A stretch of 64,000 nt of DNA, taken from contig NZ_APHW01000028.1 of NCBI RefSeq assembly GCF_002741985.1, positions 1-64,000 of the forward strand, written 5' to 3'. Both the position numbers and the translations under genes were made by a program. The number at the start of each line of letters is the position of its first letter. Within the stretch, counting starts at the first letter, position 1. Below are positions 1-8,376 of this stretch, piece by piece. The notes under the pieces were generated by a model. That model ran no database searches, was not told the origin of the DNA, and saw only the letters and a list, made by a program, of their open reading frames with translations. Source of the stretch: Vibrio rotiferianus CAIM 577 = LMG 21460 (GTDB lineage Bacteria; Pseudomonadota; Gammaproteobacteria; Enterobacterales; Vibrionaceae).

Positions 1-33
1 TTCAATCTGAGCCATGATCAAACTCTTCAATTT
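1..33 (-). rRNA. rrs: 16S ribosomal RNA, 5' end only (partial)
   Basis: Read on the minus strand, these bases give the universal 5' end of bacterial 16S rRNA, including the site matched by the 27F primer (AGAGTTTGATCATGGCTCAG). The gene runs leftward off the window, so only about the first 33 bases of the mature RNA are present. The exact mature 5' end is placed by analogy with E. coli rrs. Confidence 0.95.
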
Positions 34-248
34 AAGATTTTGTTCGGCTCAATGAATACTGAACATTACATAAGTAATGTTTGAATTGACTGTGCTGAAT
101 CTTTCGATTCAATGGTCACTTCGTTTCATTGAAACCTAATTTGATACCGAAGTATCTAATTGGATTATCATCAACGAGTGCCCACACAGATTGATAGGTC
201 TATATTTTTAAAGAGCTTGCTTATCGAGAAGTTTTTCTCTCAAAGCGG
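34..248 (-). promoter_or_regulatory. rRNA operon leader with boxA antitermination site
   Basis: This is the transcribed leader between rRNA promoter P2 and the 16S gene. Minus-strand bases about 205-218 read GCTCTTTAAAAAT, matching boxA, the NusB/S10 antitermination element of rrn operons. Nearer the 16S gene lie three short inverted repeats: around 63-79 (ACATTAC/GTAATGT), around 98-113 (TGAATC/GATTCA) and around 110-133 (TCAATG/CATTGA). These probably fold next to the 16S processing stalk. Leader function is inferred from position and the boxA match. Confidence 0.75.
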
Positions 249-254
249 AGGTGA

Positions 255-282
255 ATTCTAAAGAGATAATTGAGAGTGTCAA
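255..282 (-). promoter_or_regulatory. rRNA operon promoter P2
   Basis: The minus strand carries TTGACA (277-282), a 16-base spacer and TAGAAT (255-260). This near-consensus sigma-70 promoter is placed where rrn P2 normally lies, about 40 bases upstream of boxA. Confidence 0.8.
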
Positions 283-369
283 ACACTTTTTCAATTTATT
301 TTCTCAGAAGCTATTTACCTCTTCGACCCTGCTGAAGCCTTATCGCTTCTGCCGTGTCGATGGATGCGC

Positions 370-397
370 ATTATAGAGAAGCGGACATTTTTGGCAA
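370..397 (-). promoter_or_regulatory. rRNA operon promoter P1 with UP element
   Basis: The minus strand shows TTGCCA (392-397), a 16-base spacer and a perfect TATAAT (370-375). A GC-rich GCGC discriminator follows, the hallmark of growth-rate and ppGpp-controlled rrn P1 promoters. An A/T-rich stretch at about 409-426, just upstream of the -35, looks like an UP element. P1 lies about 115 bases upstream of P2, the usual tandem arrangement. Confidence 0.82.
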
Positions 398-493
398 TAG
401 CAAAAGCGCATTTTTTTCTAAAAAACATGCCAACTGGATGCTTTTCGCCCAGAACCCACATTACCCCAAGGAACGACTCATCTTTTGTACATC

Positions 494-517
494 TTATCCA
501 CAATTTTCTGTGGATAA
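494..517. promoter_or_regulatory. Two inverted perfect DnaA boxes
   Basis: TTATCCACA (494-502) and its exact reverse complement TGTGGATAA (509-517) are separated by six bases. Both match the high-affinity DnaA box TTATNCACA. The pair sits between the stop codon of the HD-GYP gene and rRNA promoter P1, about 100 bases upstream of the P1 -35. It could instead act as a hairpin at the end of the HD-GYP transcript, but no T-run follows on the minus strand. DnaA binding is inferred. Confidence 0.55.
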
Positions 518-521
518 TTGG

Positions 522-1774
522 TTAATCATCACTATCGAAGAAATATGAAATACGAGATCTTGGGTTAAGGTACTCTTTGATTTTATCAGGTAACTTCGAT
601 GGATGAATTGCATTAACAATTTTTAAGTCTTTAGCCGCCAAGTCAATTATGGGTGCTTGCGTTCTTGGCACTTCGGGATCATAAATGAGAACATTTGGGC
701 AAAGTAAGTTCGAACTATTAACCGAGATAACTAACCCGACCATGTTGTTAGATAGCTGCACAACTGTTCCAGGAGGGAAAACACCCATGAACTTGATTAA
801 GATATTCAAGTTATCGTTATCATAAAGGTGCTTGCAATTCTTATATAGATGAGAGAGTGCGGTGTAAGGAATCTTTTGCTCTGACGCAATCGGGTTATGA
901 CACAAATTGTCAAACGCATTTGCGACAGATACTACTTGGGTATAAGGATCTATTTCGCTCCCCTTTAGCCCTTCAGGGTAACCTGAACCATCTGCTACCT
1001 CATGGTGCTGCGCGATTACACGCTTTGCGCTTTCTGGGAATGCTGCAATGTTCTTAGCTAAGTCAACTCCATATTTAGTATGCAGCTTTAAATAGTTACA
1101 CTCTGGTTCTGTCAACGGTGTTTGTTTTCTCAAAATAGCAGTGGGGATTTTGATTTTCCCCATGTCATGAAACAGTGCAGCAAAAGATAACTCCTTCAGC
1201 TGTTGAGCATTAAAACCTTTTGCTTTACCGATCATCATTGAGATAACTGCTACGTTAAGAGAATGAAAGTAAATATCCTCAAACTCATTTTTGCCATTCA
1301 TAAGATGCAAAGTTACGTTATCGTCGCACATCAGTTTCTCGACGATATCATCCACCAACAACACAGCTTCATCGACAGCGTCTATTGGTCGGTTACGTAT
1401 TTTCGTCATCACTGATCGCATTCTTGCCAGCGAGCGCTCAAACTCTTTTTCACATTGGATAACTCTACGACGGTAAGCACTCAGCTTTTCAATTCGCTTT
1501 TGCTTTTCTTGCCATAGCTTTTTTGTTTCCTCATCAATAGAGCTCTCATTGACCACTTCTTGTTTTATTTCACTGTTTACAGGAAGAGGCTCTGCATCAC
1601 TTTGTGAGAGATTGAGATATACAAACTTTACGCCCAAATGACGAATCATTTCGACTTGTTCTTGGTCTTTGATCTTAAAGCTATTAAGAAGAAATGGATG
1701 CTCATTCCACTTTAAAGGAAGGCGAATATGAAGCCAGGTTGAATACGATCCACTGTAATTTTGATACTAGCCAC
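522..1774 (-). CDS. HD-GYP domain c-di-GMP phosphodiesterase, with an apparent frameshift near the N-terminus
   Basis: This is a probable cyclic-di-GMP phosphodiesterase of the DUF3391 + HD-GYP type. The uninterrupted frame from the ATG at 1649 encodes 375 residues with HD at 161-162, HHE at 215-217 and GSGYP at 221-225, all intact. Upstream, the conserved DUF3391 start is split between two frames. A GTG at 1774 begins VASIKITVDRIQPGF, and after one apparently missing base near 1731 the other frame continues HIRLPLKWNEHPF into the main protein. The main frame meets a stop at 1767-1769 and offers no earlier ATG. Either a base is lost (sequencing error or true mutation) or a shortened protein starts at 1649. 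The HD-GYP domain call is firm; the start is not. Confidence 0.8.
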
Positions 1775-1881
1775 TTTTAAAACAACGAATTAACCTAACT
1801 AGGATTTTTAATAGTAGTGGATTTTGTAAATTAAATCATCCATAGCTGCCACTGATTGGAGCGCTTTGTGTAAGAAAATAT

Positions 1882-2880
1882 CTATAAGAATGCTCTATCT
1901 GCTTGTCTTAATTTAAGTTCACCGGAAAAGTGGCAGCAACGCGTTTTCGCTTGTTGGGTGATTTGAGTCATAAGAGCCTGCACTGCCGAGCGGGCCATTT
2001 CACTGATAGGAAAGTGAACTGCTGATACTGGTGGATACAAACCTGCACAAAGATCTACGCTATCAAAACTAACCAATGAAATTTGATCTGGTACTTTTAT
2101 CCCTTCTTTATTTAAGTATTGCATTGCGCCAAAGGTCATTTCCTCACTGCAAGAAAACACTGCGGTAATATCAGGATGACGATAGATAAGTTGTTCCATT
2201 GCATCAAAGCCACTTTGACGGCCATAATTACCCTCGACCCACCAGCTGTCATCCACGCTTATACCCGCCGTTTTCATTGCGTTTATGTAACCGAATCTAC
2301 GCAATAGACTATTGTGACGACTTGAAGGACCAGATATGCAACCAATCTTCTTGTGCCCTTGCTTTATCAGATGCTCAGTCGCTACTTGACTTGCATTCAA
2401 ATGATCGAACGTAACACACCTATCTTCCAAACCATCAACTTGACGATCTAAAAGCACAAAGGGGGTCGGTAATTTAGCCAGTTCACGTAAGTCATCATCA
2501 GAAAGATAACGGCTATGGAGAACATACCCATCGCAGCGAAGGTCACTAAATCGTTGAATAGCCTCTCGCTCACCTTCGGCTGAATGATGTCCTTGCGCTG
2601 TAATGAGGAACTTCTTGTGAGTGTCCAGTTCAGTCTGAACTTGTTCCATCATCTCACCAAAGAATCCCCCGGTGTAGTAGGTCACAAGAAGACCGACCAT
2701 ATTGCTAGAAGAGGTGGCAAGTGAGCGAGCGATTGCACTAGGACGATAGTTTAGCTCCGCCATAGCAGCTTCAACTTTCTTCCTTGTTTCCTCACGAAAC
2801 TTCCCCTCCCCATTAATAATGCGAGAAACGGTTGAACGGTTTACTCCTGCTAGTTCGGCGACGTCTTTAATCCTTGCCAT
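1882..2880 (-). CDS. LacI-family transcriptional regulator of the adjacent sugar operon
   Basis: A 332-residue LacI/GalR-type repressor. The N-terminal helix-turn-helix is typical (MARIKDVAELAGVNRSTVSR), with the hinge helix YRPSAIARSL following. A periplasmic-binding-protein-like effector domain begins at about residue 60. I chose the ATG at 2880 because it starts exactly at the conserved MARIKDVA; a TTG six codons upstream is possible. It is the last gene of the PTS operon read in the same direction. The perfect palindrome upstream of the first operon gene (7246-7257) is its likely operator. Inducer and target are inferred from context, probably a chitosan or chitin disaccharide. In V. cholerae a LacI-type gene occupies the same place in the (GlcN)2 PTS operon (VC1281-1286, from memory). 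Confidence 0.88.
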   Translation of the reverse strand: MARIKDVAELAGVNRSTVSRIINGEGKFREETRKKVEAAMAELNYRPSAIARSLATSSSNMVGLLVTYYTGGFFGEMMEQVQTELDTHKKFLITAQGHHSAEGEREAIQRFSDLRCDGYVLHSRYLSDDDLRELAKLPTPFVLLDRQVDGLEDRCVTFDHLNASQVATEHLIKQGHKKIGCISGPSSRHNSLLRRFGYINAMKTAGISVDDSWWVEGNYGRQSGFDAMEQLIYRHPDITAVFSCSEEMTFGAMQYLNKEGIKVPDQISLVSFDSVDLCAGLYPPVSAVHFPISEMARSAVQALMTQITQQAKTRCCHFSGELKLRQADRAFL

Positions 2881-2983
2881 AATGCTTATATATCCCAACA
2901 GCTTGTTTTAATAATGGTGACAATACGAAAAGTGGCTGCCAGCAAATCGTAAGGTGCTTAGGGGGCGATGCTGACAGCCTTAA

Positions 2984-3739
2984 TCATACACTGGCGACTT
3001 TGCTTGGAGAAATAAGAGCCGAGTAATCCGTGACAGTCATACCATGCTTAGTGAGCTCTTGTTGAAGAATCGAAGAAGTCAGCACTTGAAGTTCCAACTC
3101 ACGCTGCAAGGCGTAACCGCTTTTCAGCAGAAGAGGCTGATCAGCTTCAGCTGGATGGCACATAACTTCAACCACATCATATTGGGCTTTCAAACTCAAC
3201 AAATGCTTCATGATGCCTTCTAAACTAACCCCTTGATCATAGAATTCATCAGTAAAGTAATAATTCACTCTGTTCTCTATGTGGCACAAACCGCTACCAC
3301 GCAAAGGGACTTTGTATTTCTGAGCAACCTTTCGAATCACCGGAAGCAGTTGTGGGTGCGTATGCGCATGATGATGGCTATCTAAATGACTCAGAGACAA
3401 TCCCAATTTTAGAAATGCCTCGACTTGAGCGATTGCCTCTTGGTAGACCACCTCTTCTTCTAAGTCCTGTTTCTTCCACAATTCATCATAACTAACAAAT
3501 CGCGCCTGGCCATTGGTCAGGTTTGGATTCCCTGTTAACGGAGAGCCTGTGGTAAAACGAAGGTGCACGCCAATCTTTAAGTTCGGATTTTGCTTTGCCA
3601 ATTCCACAGCATGTTCTTCAGCATCCATTCCCACCATCATAGTGGTTGAACGAACTACACCTTGTTGGTGGGCTTTGACAATGCCTTTATTCACACCGGG
3701 TGTTAAACCAAAATCATCGGCATTAAAAATTACTTTCAT
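2984..3739 (-). CDS. chbG: ChbG/YdjC-family carbohydrate deacetylase
   Basis: A 251-residue YdjC-family metal-dependent deacetylase. ChbG of E. coli removes an N-acetyl group from phosphorylated chito-oligosaccharides so that the GH4 enzyme can cleave them. The metal-site landmarks are present: NADDFG at residues 6-11 and the histidine cluster DSHHHAHTHP near residue 120. The gene starts 17 bases after the GH4 stop codon and shares its operon. It supports a chitin- or chitosan-derived substrate rather than plant cellobiose. The exact substrate is not shown by sequence. Confidence 0.85.
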   Translation of the reverse strand: MKVIFNADDFGLTPGVNKGIVKAHQQGVVRSTTMMVGMDAEEHAVELAKQNPNLKIGVHLRFTTGSPLTGNPNLTNGQARFVSYDELWKKQDLEEEVVYQEAIAQVEAFLKLGLSLSHLDSHHHAHTHPQLLPVIRKVAQKYKVPLRGSGLCHIENRVNYYFTDEFYDQGVSLEGIMKHLLSLKAQYDVVEVMCHPAEADQPLLLKSGYALQRELELQVLTSSILQQELTKHGMTVTDYSALISPSKVASV

Positions 3740-3756
3740 TGGCGTGTCTCCTCGCT

Positions 3757-5079
3757 CTACAACGTTGTTAATTTGAATTGAGGCAGATAAGGAGCATTCA
3801 CTGCTAAGATCTCATCCAATATGGATTTGGCTCGACCAATATCTGGAACAAGTGGGTTATTGGTTAACGCCATTAATGCTTTGTCGTAGCTTCCTTCAAC
3901 TGCAGCTTCGATAGCGAGTTGCTCATAAGCTTTAACTTGATGAAGCAGGCCTTTGACATTGCTTGATAGTTCACCAACCGCAAGCGGCTTCGCTCCCCAA
4001 CTGCCGATCACAGCACTACACTCAATCACAGCGTCATCTGGTAAACCATTGATAGCCCCATTGTTTAACACGTTCACTACATGAATGCTGTTACGGTTGT
4101 TATAAATTGAGTCGACGAGGTTTAATGACGCATCTGAGTAATAGGCACCGCCTCGCTCTTCCAACTCTTTTGGTTTGTGGTCTAGGTTCGGGTCTTGATA
4201 CAGCTTAAATAACGCACTCTCCGTCTCCATTACTTGCTCTGCTCGCGTGCCTTGCTCCCCTGCACTCTGCTTTTCTTCTGCTAGCATCGCATCGGTTTGA
4301 TAGAAATAGCGATGATAAGGACAAGGAATGGCTCCAAGCGCTTTAAGAAATGCCGGATCCCACGGCTCTTCCCAGATATTCTTCATACTGAAGTTGGCGC
4401 CATCCCCAACTTTTTCCAGAACGGTTTGAGTAATATCTTCGCCTTTAAGCCACGCTTTCAATACCCAAACAAGATGATTTAAACCTGCAAACTCAAGTTG
4501 AAGCTCTTTCGGCTCGCAATCCATCATTTCAGCAATCATCATTTCCATAGACACCGGAACGTTACACAATCCAATGTTCTTTACGTTGGTGTGTTTACTG
4601 ACAGCTTCTGATACCAAACCCGCAGGGTTAGTAAAGTTGAGCATCCACGCATTAGGCGCTAGCTCTTCAATGTCTTTACAAATATCAAGAATAACCGGGA
4701 TGGTACGCAGCGCTTTGGCAAAACCACCAGGCCCTGTTGTTTCTTGGCCTATAACGTCATATTTAATCGGAATGCGCTCATCATTCGCTCGTGCAGCCAA
4801 GCCACCAACACGGAATTGGGTCATGACAAAATCGGCGTCTTTAATCGCATCTCGGCGATCGAAGCTCGCTTTGATTTCAATATCTGCTCCCGCCTTGTCA
4901 ACCATGCGTTGTGCCAAGCCTTTAATGATCTCTAACTTCTCCGCCCCCGATTCAATATCAACAAAATGCATCTGCTTTACAGGCAAGAACTCTAAACGTT
5001 TTATTACGCCTTCAACAAGCTCTGGGGTATAACTACTACCACCACCGATAATGGCGAGTTTGATTGCATTTCTTGGCAT
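3757..5079 (-). CDS. chbF: 6-phospho-beta-glucosidase/glucosaminidase, glycoside hydrolase family 4
   Basis: A cytoplasmic NAD- and Mn-dependent GH4 enzyme of 440 residues that hydrolyses the phosphorylated disaccharide delivered by the PTS. The nucleotide-binding loop GGGSSYTPE is at residues 12-20. The metal ligands fit Cys172 in CNVP and His202 in GLNH, and the NFTNPAG motif is intact. It resembles ChbF/CelF across its length. It sits between the IIA gene (10-base gap) and the chbG-like gene. GH4 enzymes of this clade act on chitobiose-6-P, cellobiose-6-P or (GlcN)2-6-P; neighbours favour the amino-sugar substrates. Confidence 0.88.
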   Translation of the reverse strand: MPRNAIKLAIIGGGSSYTPELVEGVIKRLEFLPVKQMHFVDIESGAEKLEIIKGLAQRMVDKAGADIEIKASFDRRDAIKDADFVMTQFRVGGLAARANDERIPIKYDVIGQETTGPGGFAKALRTIPVILDICKDIEELAPNAWMLNFTNPAGLVSEAVSKHTNVKNIGLCNVPVSMEMMIAEMMDCEPKELQLEFAGLNHLVWVLKAWLKGEDITQTVLEKVGDGANFSMKNIWEEPWDPAFLKALGAIPCPYHRYFYQTDAMLAEEKQSAGEQGTRAEQVMETESALFKLYQDPNLDHKPKELEERGGAYYSDASLNLVDSIYNNRNSIHVVNVLNNGAINGLPDDAVIECSAVIGSWGAKPLAVGELSSNVKGLLHQVKAYEQLAIEAAVEGSYDKALMALTNNPLVPDIGRAKSILDEILAVNAPYLPQFKLTTL

Positions 5080-5089
5080 AGCGACGTCC

Positions 5090-5401
5090 TTATTTTTCTG
5101 CTAACTGCTTATTCAACGCGACAATTTCCACTGCCATTTCTTGCGCTAAGATTGTCGTCATCAAATGATCTTGAGCGTGTACCATCACCAAGGTCATTGG
5201 CACTTTTCCTTCACCCTGATCTTCTTCAATTAGTTGGGTTTGAATCAGGTGGGCTTTGTTGATGCACTCTCTTGCTTGAGAAAGCTTTTCCTCTGCGGCA
5301 ACAAAATCCTTCTCTCTCGATAAACGCAATGCCTCATAGCTCAAACTTCTGGCTTCACCTGCATTACAGATAATTTCCATTACGACTAATTCTTGTTCCA
5401 T
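5090..5401 (-). CDS. chbA: PTS lactose/cellobiose-family IIA component
   Basis: A 103-residue IIA protein of the Lac/Chb PTS family that passes phosphate from HPr to the IIB cysteine. It is an all-helical fold. The phospho-histidine region VMVHAQDHLMTT near the C-terminal third is almost identical to that of E. coli ChbA. It is encoded between the IIC and GH4 genes on the same strand. It is the third gene of the IIB-IIC-IIA order typical of Vibrio chitosan-disaccharide and enterobacterial chitobiose operons. Confidence 0.9.
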   Translation of the reverse strand: MEQELVVMEIICNAGEARSLSYEALRLSREKDFVAAEEKLSQARECINKAHLIQTQLIEEDQGEGKVPMTLVMVHAQDHLMTTILAQEMAVEIVALNKQLAEK

Positions 5402-5448
5402 CTCTTCTCTCCAGAAACATGGGCTGCCATGTGACAGCCCAATTACTA

Positions 5449-6783
5449 TTAAGCAGTCACGCCTTCGCCAGATGGCTGTTCAGCATCCTTATTTTCTTTG
5501 CTCGTAGGTAACTCTTGTTCCATCACCTGCTTCTCAAACATCTTGAAGAACGGCAGATAAATAAAGAGGTCAAGAATCAGTAGGCCAATCACCAACAGCA
5601 CTGGTGAGAACGTCCAACCACTACCCCATGAAGCACCAATCAATGCAGGTGTTGTCCAAGGTGTGGTCGCAACCCCCATTCCCACAAAGCCAAGCTGTAC
5701 TGCAAAGTAAGCAATAGTTGCGTTAACGATTGGCGCAAATACAAAGGGAATAAACAGGATTGGGTTCATTACTACTGGGCTACCAAAAATCACAGGTTCA
5801 TTGATTTGGAAGAAACCCGGCACAGCACTCATTCGGCCGATACTCTTAAGGTGCGCGGAACGGCTAAATGACATCAGCATCACTAGCGCAAGTGTTGCGC
5901 CCGAACCACCAATAAAGATATAGAAATCCCAGAATGGTTGGGTGAATACGTTTGGAATTGGCTGACCCGCAACAAACGCATCGATGTTAGCGCTGATGTT
6001 GGTAAGGAAGATTGGCGATAGAAGACCAACTACAATCGCCGCACCGTGAATACCAGCAAACCAAAGTAGCTGACACACCAGCAATGCACCAATGATTGCA
6101 GGTAAGGTATTCGATGCACTGATCAGTGGTTTGAACATCGCCATAACCGCATCAGGGATCAGCATGTCATATTGAGTTTGAACAAAAATACTTAGTGGAT
6201 ACAAGGTTAGGAATATAGCGAGTACTGGCAAAAGGACCTCGAAAGAACGAGCGATTGCAGGTGGTACTTGCTCTGGCATGCGGATCGTAATGTTGTGCTT
6301 TTTCATAAAGCGGTAAAGCTCAACCGCAAAGAAAGCACACATTACCGCGGTAAAGATTCCGGTACCGCCCATGTGCTTCATCGCTAGTGCTCCATCTTTA
6401 GCTGGAGCAGCAACCAAAAGGAAGCTCATCAGTGATAATACCGCGCTGGTGATCCCATCCATTTTGTACGCTTTGGCCAAGCTATAGGCGACCCCAAGCG
6501 AGACAAATATAGTCATGATCCCCATCGACATATTAAAGGGCATCATAATGGTGTCGAAATGTGTGGTGGCGAAGTCTAACCAAACTCGCCCGAGTGTAAA
6601 TGTGGTGTCTTCAGCAAATGGTGGGAAAGCAAAAATTAAGATAAAACTACCAACAATAATAAACGGCATTGCCACAATAAATCCGTCTCTCATTGCTCTA
6701 ACATGGGGTTGATTTCCCACTTTTGCCGCAATAGGGGCTATATGCTTTTCGACTATTCCTATAATCGCATCATAAAGCTTCAT
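5449..6783 (-). CDS. chbC: PTS lactose/cellobiose-family IIC permease
   Basis: The membrane-embedded IIC sugar channel of the PTS, about 444 residues with roughly ten hydrophobic segments. It shows the family landmarks GNQPHVRAMRDGF near the N-terminus and INEPVIFGSPVVMNP, the substrate-binding loop, in the C-terminal half. I prefer the ATG at 6783 (MKLYDAIIG) because AGGAT lies eight bases upstream. An ATG three codons earlier (6792) abuts that ribosome-binding site. The 79-base gap to the IIB gene holds a long imperfect hairpin (6811-6847) that may set the relative dosage of IIB and IIC. Confidence 0.9.
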   Translation of the reverse strand: MKLYDAIIGIVEKHIAPIAAKVGNQPHVRAMRDGFIVAMPFIIVGSFILIFAFPPFAEDTTFTLGRVWLDFATTHFDTIMMPFNMSMGIMTIFVSLGVAYSLAKAYKMDGITSAVLSLMSFLLVAAPAKDGALAMKHMGGTGIFTAVMCAFFAVELYRFMKKHNITIRMPEQVPPAIARSFEVLLPVLAIFLTLYPLSIFVQTQYDMLIPDAVMAMFKPLISASNTLPAIIGALLVCQLLWFAGIHGAAIVVGLLSPIFLTNISANIDAFVAGQPIPNVFTQPFWDFYIFIGGSGATLALVMLMSFSRSAHLKSIGRMSAVPGFFQINEPVIFGSPVVMNPILFIPFVFAPIVNATIAYFAVQLGFVGMGVATTPWTTPALIGASWGSGWTFSPVLLVIGLLILDLFIYLPFFKMFEKQVMEQELPTSKENKDAEQPSGEGVTA

Positions 6784-6810
6784 AGAGTCCATCCTTATTT
6801 TTAGACAAAA

Positions 6811-6847
6811 GAATCCCGCACCAAATATTTATATTTAGTGGGTATTC
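6811..6847 (-). promoter_or_regulatory. Intercistronic hairpin between PTS IIB and IIC genes
   Basis: The bases GAATCCC...AAATAT and ATATTT...GTATTC form an imperfect inverted repeat of about 17 bases per arm in the untranslated gap between the first two genes of the operon. There is no T-run, so mRNA processing or stability is more likely than termination. The role is inferred. Confidence 0.4.
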
Positions 6848-6871
6848 TTATTTCTATTTAAAGTTATTGAA

Positions 6872-7177
6872 TTAGTTAATCAGTTCTAATGCTTGTTGTA
6901 ATACTTCTTCCCCTTTCATCATTCCATAAGCTTGTGGAGAAATAGCATCAATATTTTTGCCGTGCTCTTGTGCAGTTTTACGCAATTCTTCTAGTTGGAA
7001 TCGCACTTGAGGACCAAGCAAACACACATCGTACTCTTTGATCGCTTCATCAAATGCATTTACCGATAACGCATCAATCTTGCACTCAAGCCCTTGCTCT
7101 TCAGCAGCTTGCTCCATTTTCTTTACAAGCATACTGGTCGACATCCCTGCGCTGCAGCATAAAAGAATTTTTTTCAT
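6872..7177 (-). CDS. chbB: PTS lactose/cellobiose-family IIB component
   Basis: A 101-residue IIB protein, first gene of the operon. It carries the phosphorylated cysteine Cys8 in CCSAGMSTS and the LLGPQVRF loop typical of the cellobiose/chitobiose branch. It receives phosphate from the IIA protein and passes it to the sugar bound by IIC. GGGAGTAAGG precedes the ATG as ribosome-binding site. A perfect LacI-type palindrome lies about 70 bases upstream of the start codon. Confidence 0.9.
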   Translation of the reverse strand: MKKILLCCSAGMSTSMLVKKMEQAAEEQGLECKIDALSVNAFDEAIKEYDVCLLGPQVRFQLEELRKTAQEHGKNIDAISPQAYGMMKGEEVLQQALELIN

Positions 7178-7245
7178 GGCCTTACTCCCGTTGTGTAAAT
7201 TTCAACCTACAAAAACTGTAGCAAAAATAACCAACACAAAAAAGC

Positions 7246-7257
7246 GCAACCGGTTGC
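7246..7257. promoter_or_regulatory. Candidate LacI-family operator of the PTS operon
   Basis: The 12-base perfect palindrome GCAACCGGTTGC has the central CG and the half-site form of LacI/GalR operators. It lies 69 bases upstream of the IIB start codon. The LacI gene at 1882-2880 is its obvious partner. No clear sigma-70 promoter stands out around it. Regulation is inferred. Confidence 0.6.
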
Positions 7258-7489
7258 ATTGAGTATGAACAAGATCCCATTTTCAATATAAAAAGAGTAT
7301 CATTTCATTATTTAACGAAATTCAACTTCATCTTTATCGAGTAAGAAAACTGAGTTCAATAAGAATTTTGGCAAAGATTATCTATTAAATAGTAATTTAT
7401 ATCGGAGTATAAAAAGGAATTAATCATCATTAGATTTTTATTTAAACTGCCAATAAACTTTAAGCTAAAGAATGATTTAGTTATGTGAT
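7258..7489. other. A/T-rich intergenic region without recognised genes
   Basis: This AT-rich stretch lies upstream of the PTS operon and downstream of the minus-strand lipoprotein gene. It contains no supported coding region. It may hold part of the operon promoter, but no convincing -35/-10 pair was found. Confidence 0.4.
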
Positions 7490-7533
7490 AAAAAAAGCCA
7501 AAGATGACAGAATTAACTCTATGACCTTTGGCT
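7490..7533 (-). terminator. Rho-independent terminator of the lipoprotein gene
   Basis: AGCCAAAG (7496-7503) pairs with CTTTGGCT (7526-7533). On the minus strand the stem is followed by TTTTTT. It lies about 50 bases after the stop codon of the gene at 7582-8376. Confidence 0.7.
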
Positions 7534-7581
7534 CTACATTACTGACTATGATAGTCCTAGCAGATTTTACTATGGGTAAAT

Positions 7582-8376
7582 TTAGTTCGCTTTCTGTAAT
7601 TCATTAAAAGGCGTACCAGCAGAGTTGCTGTATAGCGTTGCTAGAATGTCCATTGCGGTTTCACTCCAAAGCCCAAAGTAACCATCAAGGTGGGAGAACA
7701 TCCCCATTGCGTGCGCCATCTCATGCTTGGCCATTTGGTAATCCCAGCTGCACTGCCCATTTCCCATATTCACCCACAATAAAGAACTAGCACTATAAGT
7801 ATGTGTTGCAGGATTAACCACCAAACTCAAATTACCGGTATATGGCCCTATCGATGCATTCCCACACATTTCCTGCGGATCGTTCGCCCACTCAGTACTA
7901 TAGTATGCGGTTCCTTGGGAAAAAACTAAGCCCCCAATAATCCCATGAGCGTTTTTAAAGCTTGCTTCGCTATACGTATAATTCCCGCGGTTCTCAGTGG
8001 GAAAAGAGAGATCTCTGTAGCCACTGAGATCATCTGTCAGAAGGTGAAAATCAGTAAAAATATTCCCCAAGCGGCTTTCGATTTGGTTTACGGCTTCAAC
8101 GACGGCAGTTGGTGGCTGTGTTCCTTCTAAAGAAACATAGTAAAGCGGTATCTGGTTAGTCGTATCAAACCTTACCGTTCCATTCTGAACCAATTTTTGG
8201 CCATCTAGATAATCACTGTATAAACTAGGGAAACCTTGCACAAAGTTTGTTTCCTTAACAAGGCTAGCAAACTCATCCCCACCAACAGTCGTTGGTGCTG
8301 ATCCACCATCTCCTCCTCCACAACCAGCCAATACAACAACGCCAGACGCAAACACTGCTAAATACTTACCATTCAT
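7582..8376 (-). CDS. Putative zincin-like metalloprotease lipoprotein
   Basis: A 264-residue predicted lipoprotein. The signal peptide ends in a lipobox LAGC at about residues 16-19, followed by a glycine-rich linker (GGGDGGS). Near the C-terminus lies HEMAHAMGMFSHLDG, which fits the metzincin-type zinc motif HExxHxxGxxH. I do not recognise the rest of the protein, and there is no canonical propeptide. It is a single gene with its own terminator, flanked by the PTS operon and the tRNA-Leu locus. A secreted or outer-membrane-anchored peptidase role is inferred from the motif; no substrate can be named. Confidence 0.7.
   Translation of the reverse strand: MNGKYLAVFASGVVVLAGCGGGDGGSAPTTVGGDEFASLVKETNFVQGFPSLYSDYLDGQKLVQNGTVRFDTTNQIPLYYVSLEGTQPPTAVVEAVNQIESRLGNIFTDFHLLTDDLSGYRDLSFPTENRGNYTYSEASFKNAHGIIGGLVFSQGTAYYSTEWANDPQEMCGNASIGPYTGNLSLVVNPATHTYSASSLLWVNMGNGQCSWDYQMAKHEMAHAMGMFSHLDGYFGLWSETAMDILATLYSNSAGTPFNELQKAN

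Noticed and set aside
354..548. Short frames across the rRNA promoter and leader region
   Set aside because: The region is explained by rRNA promoters and DnaA boxes. The frames have no similarity or start signals.
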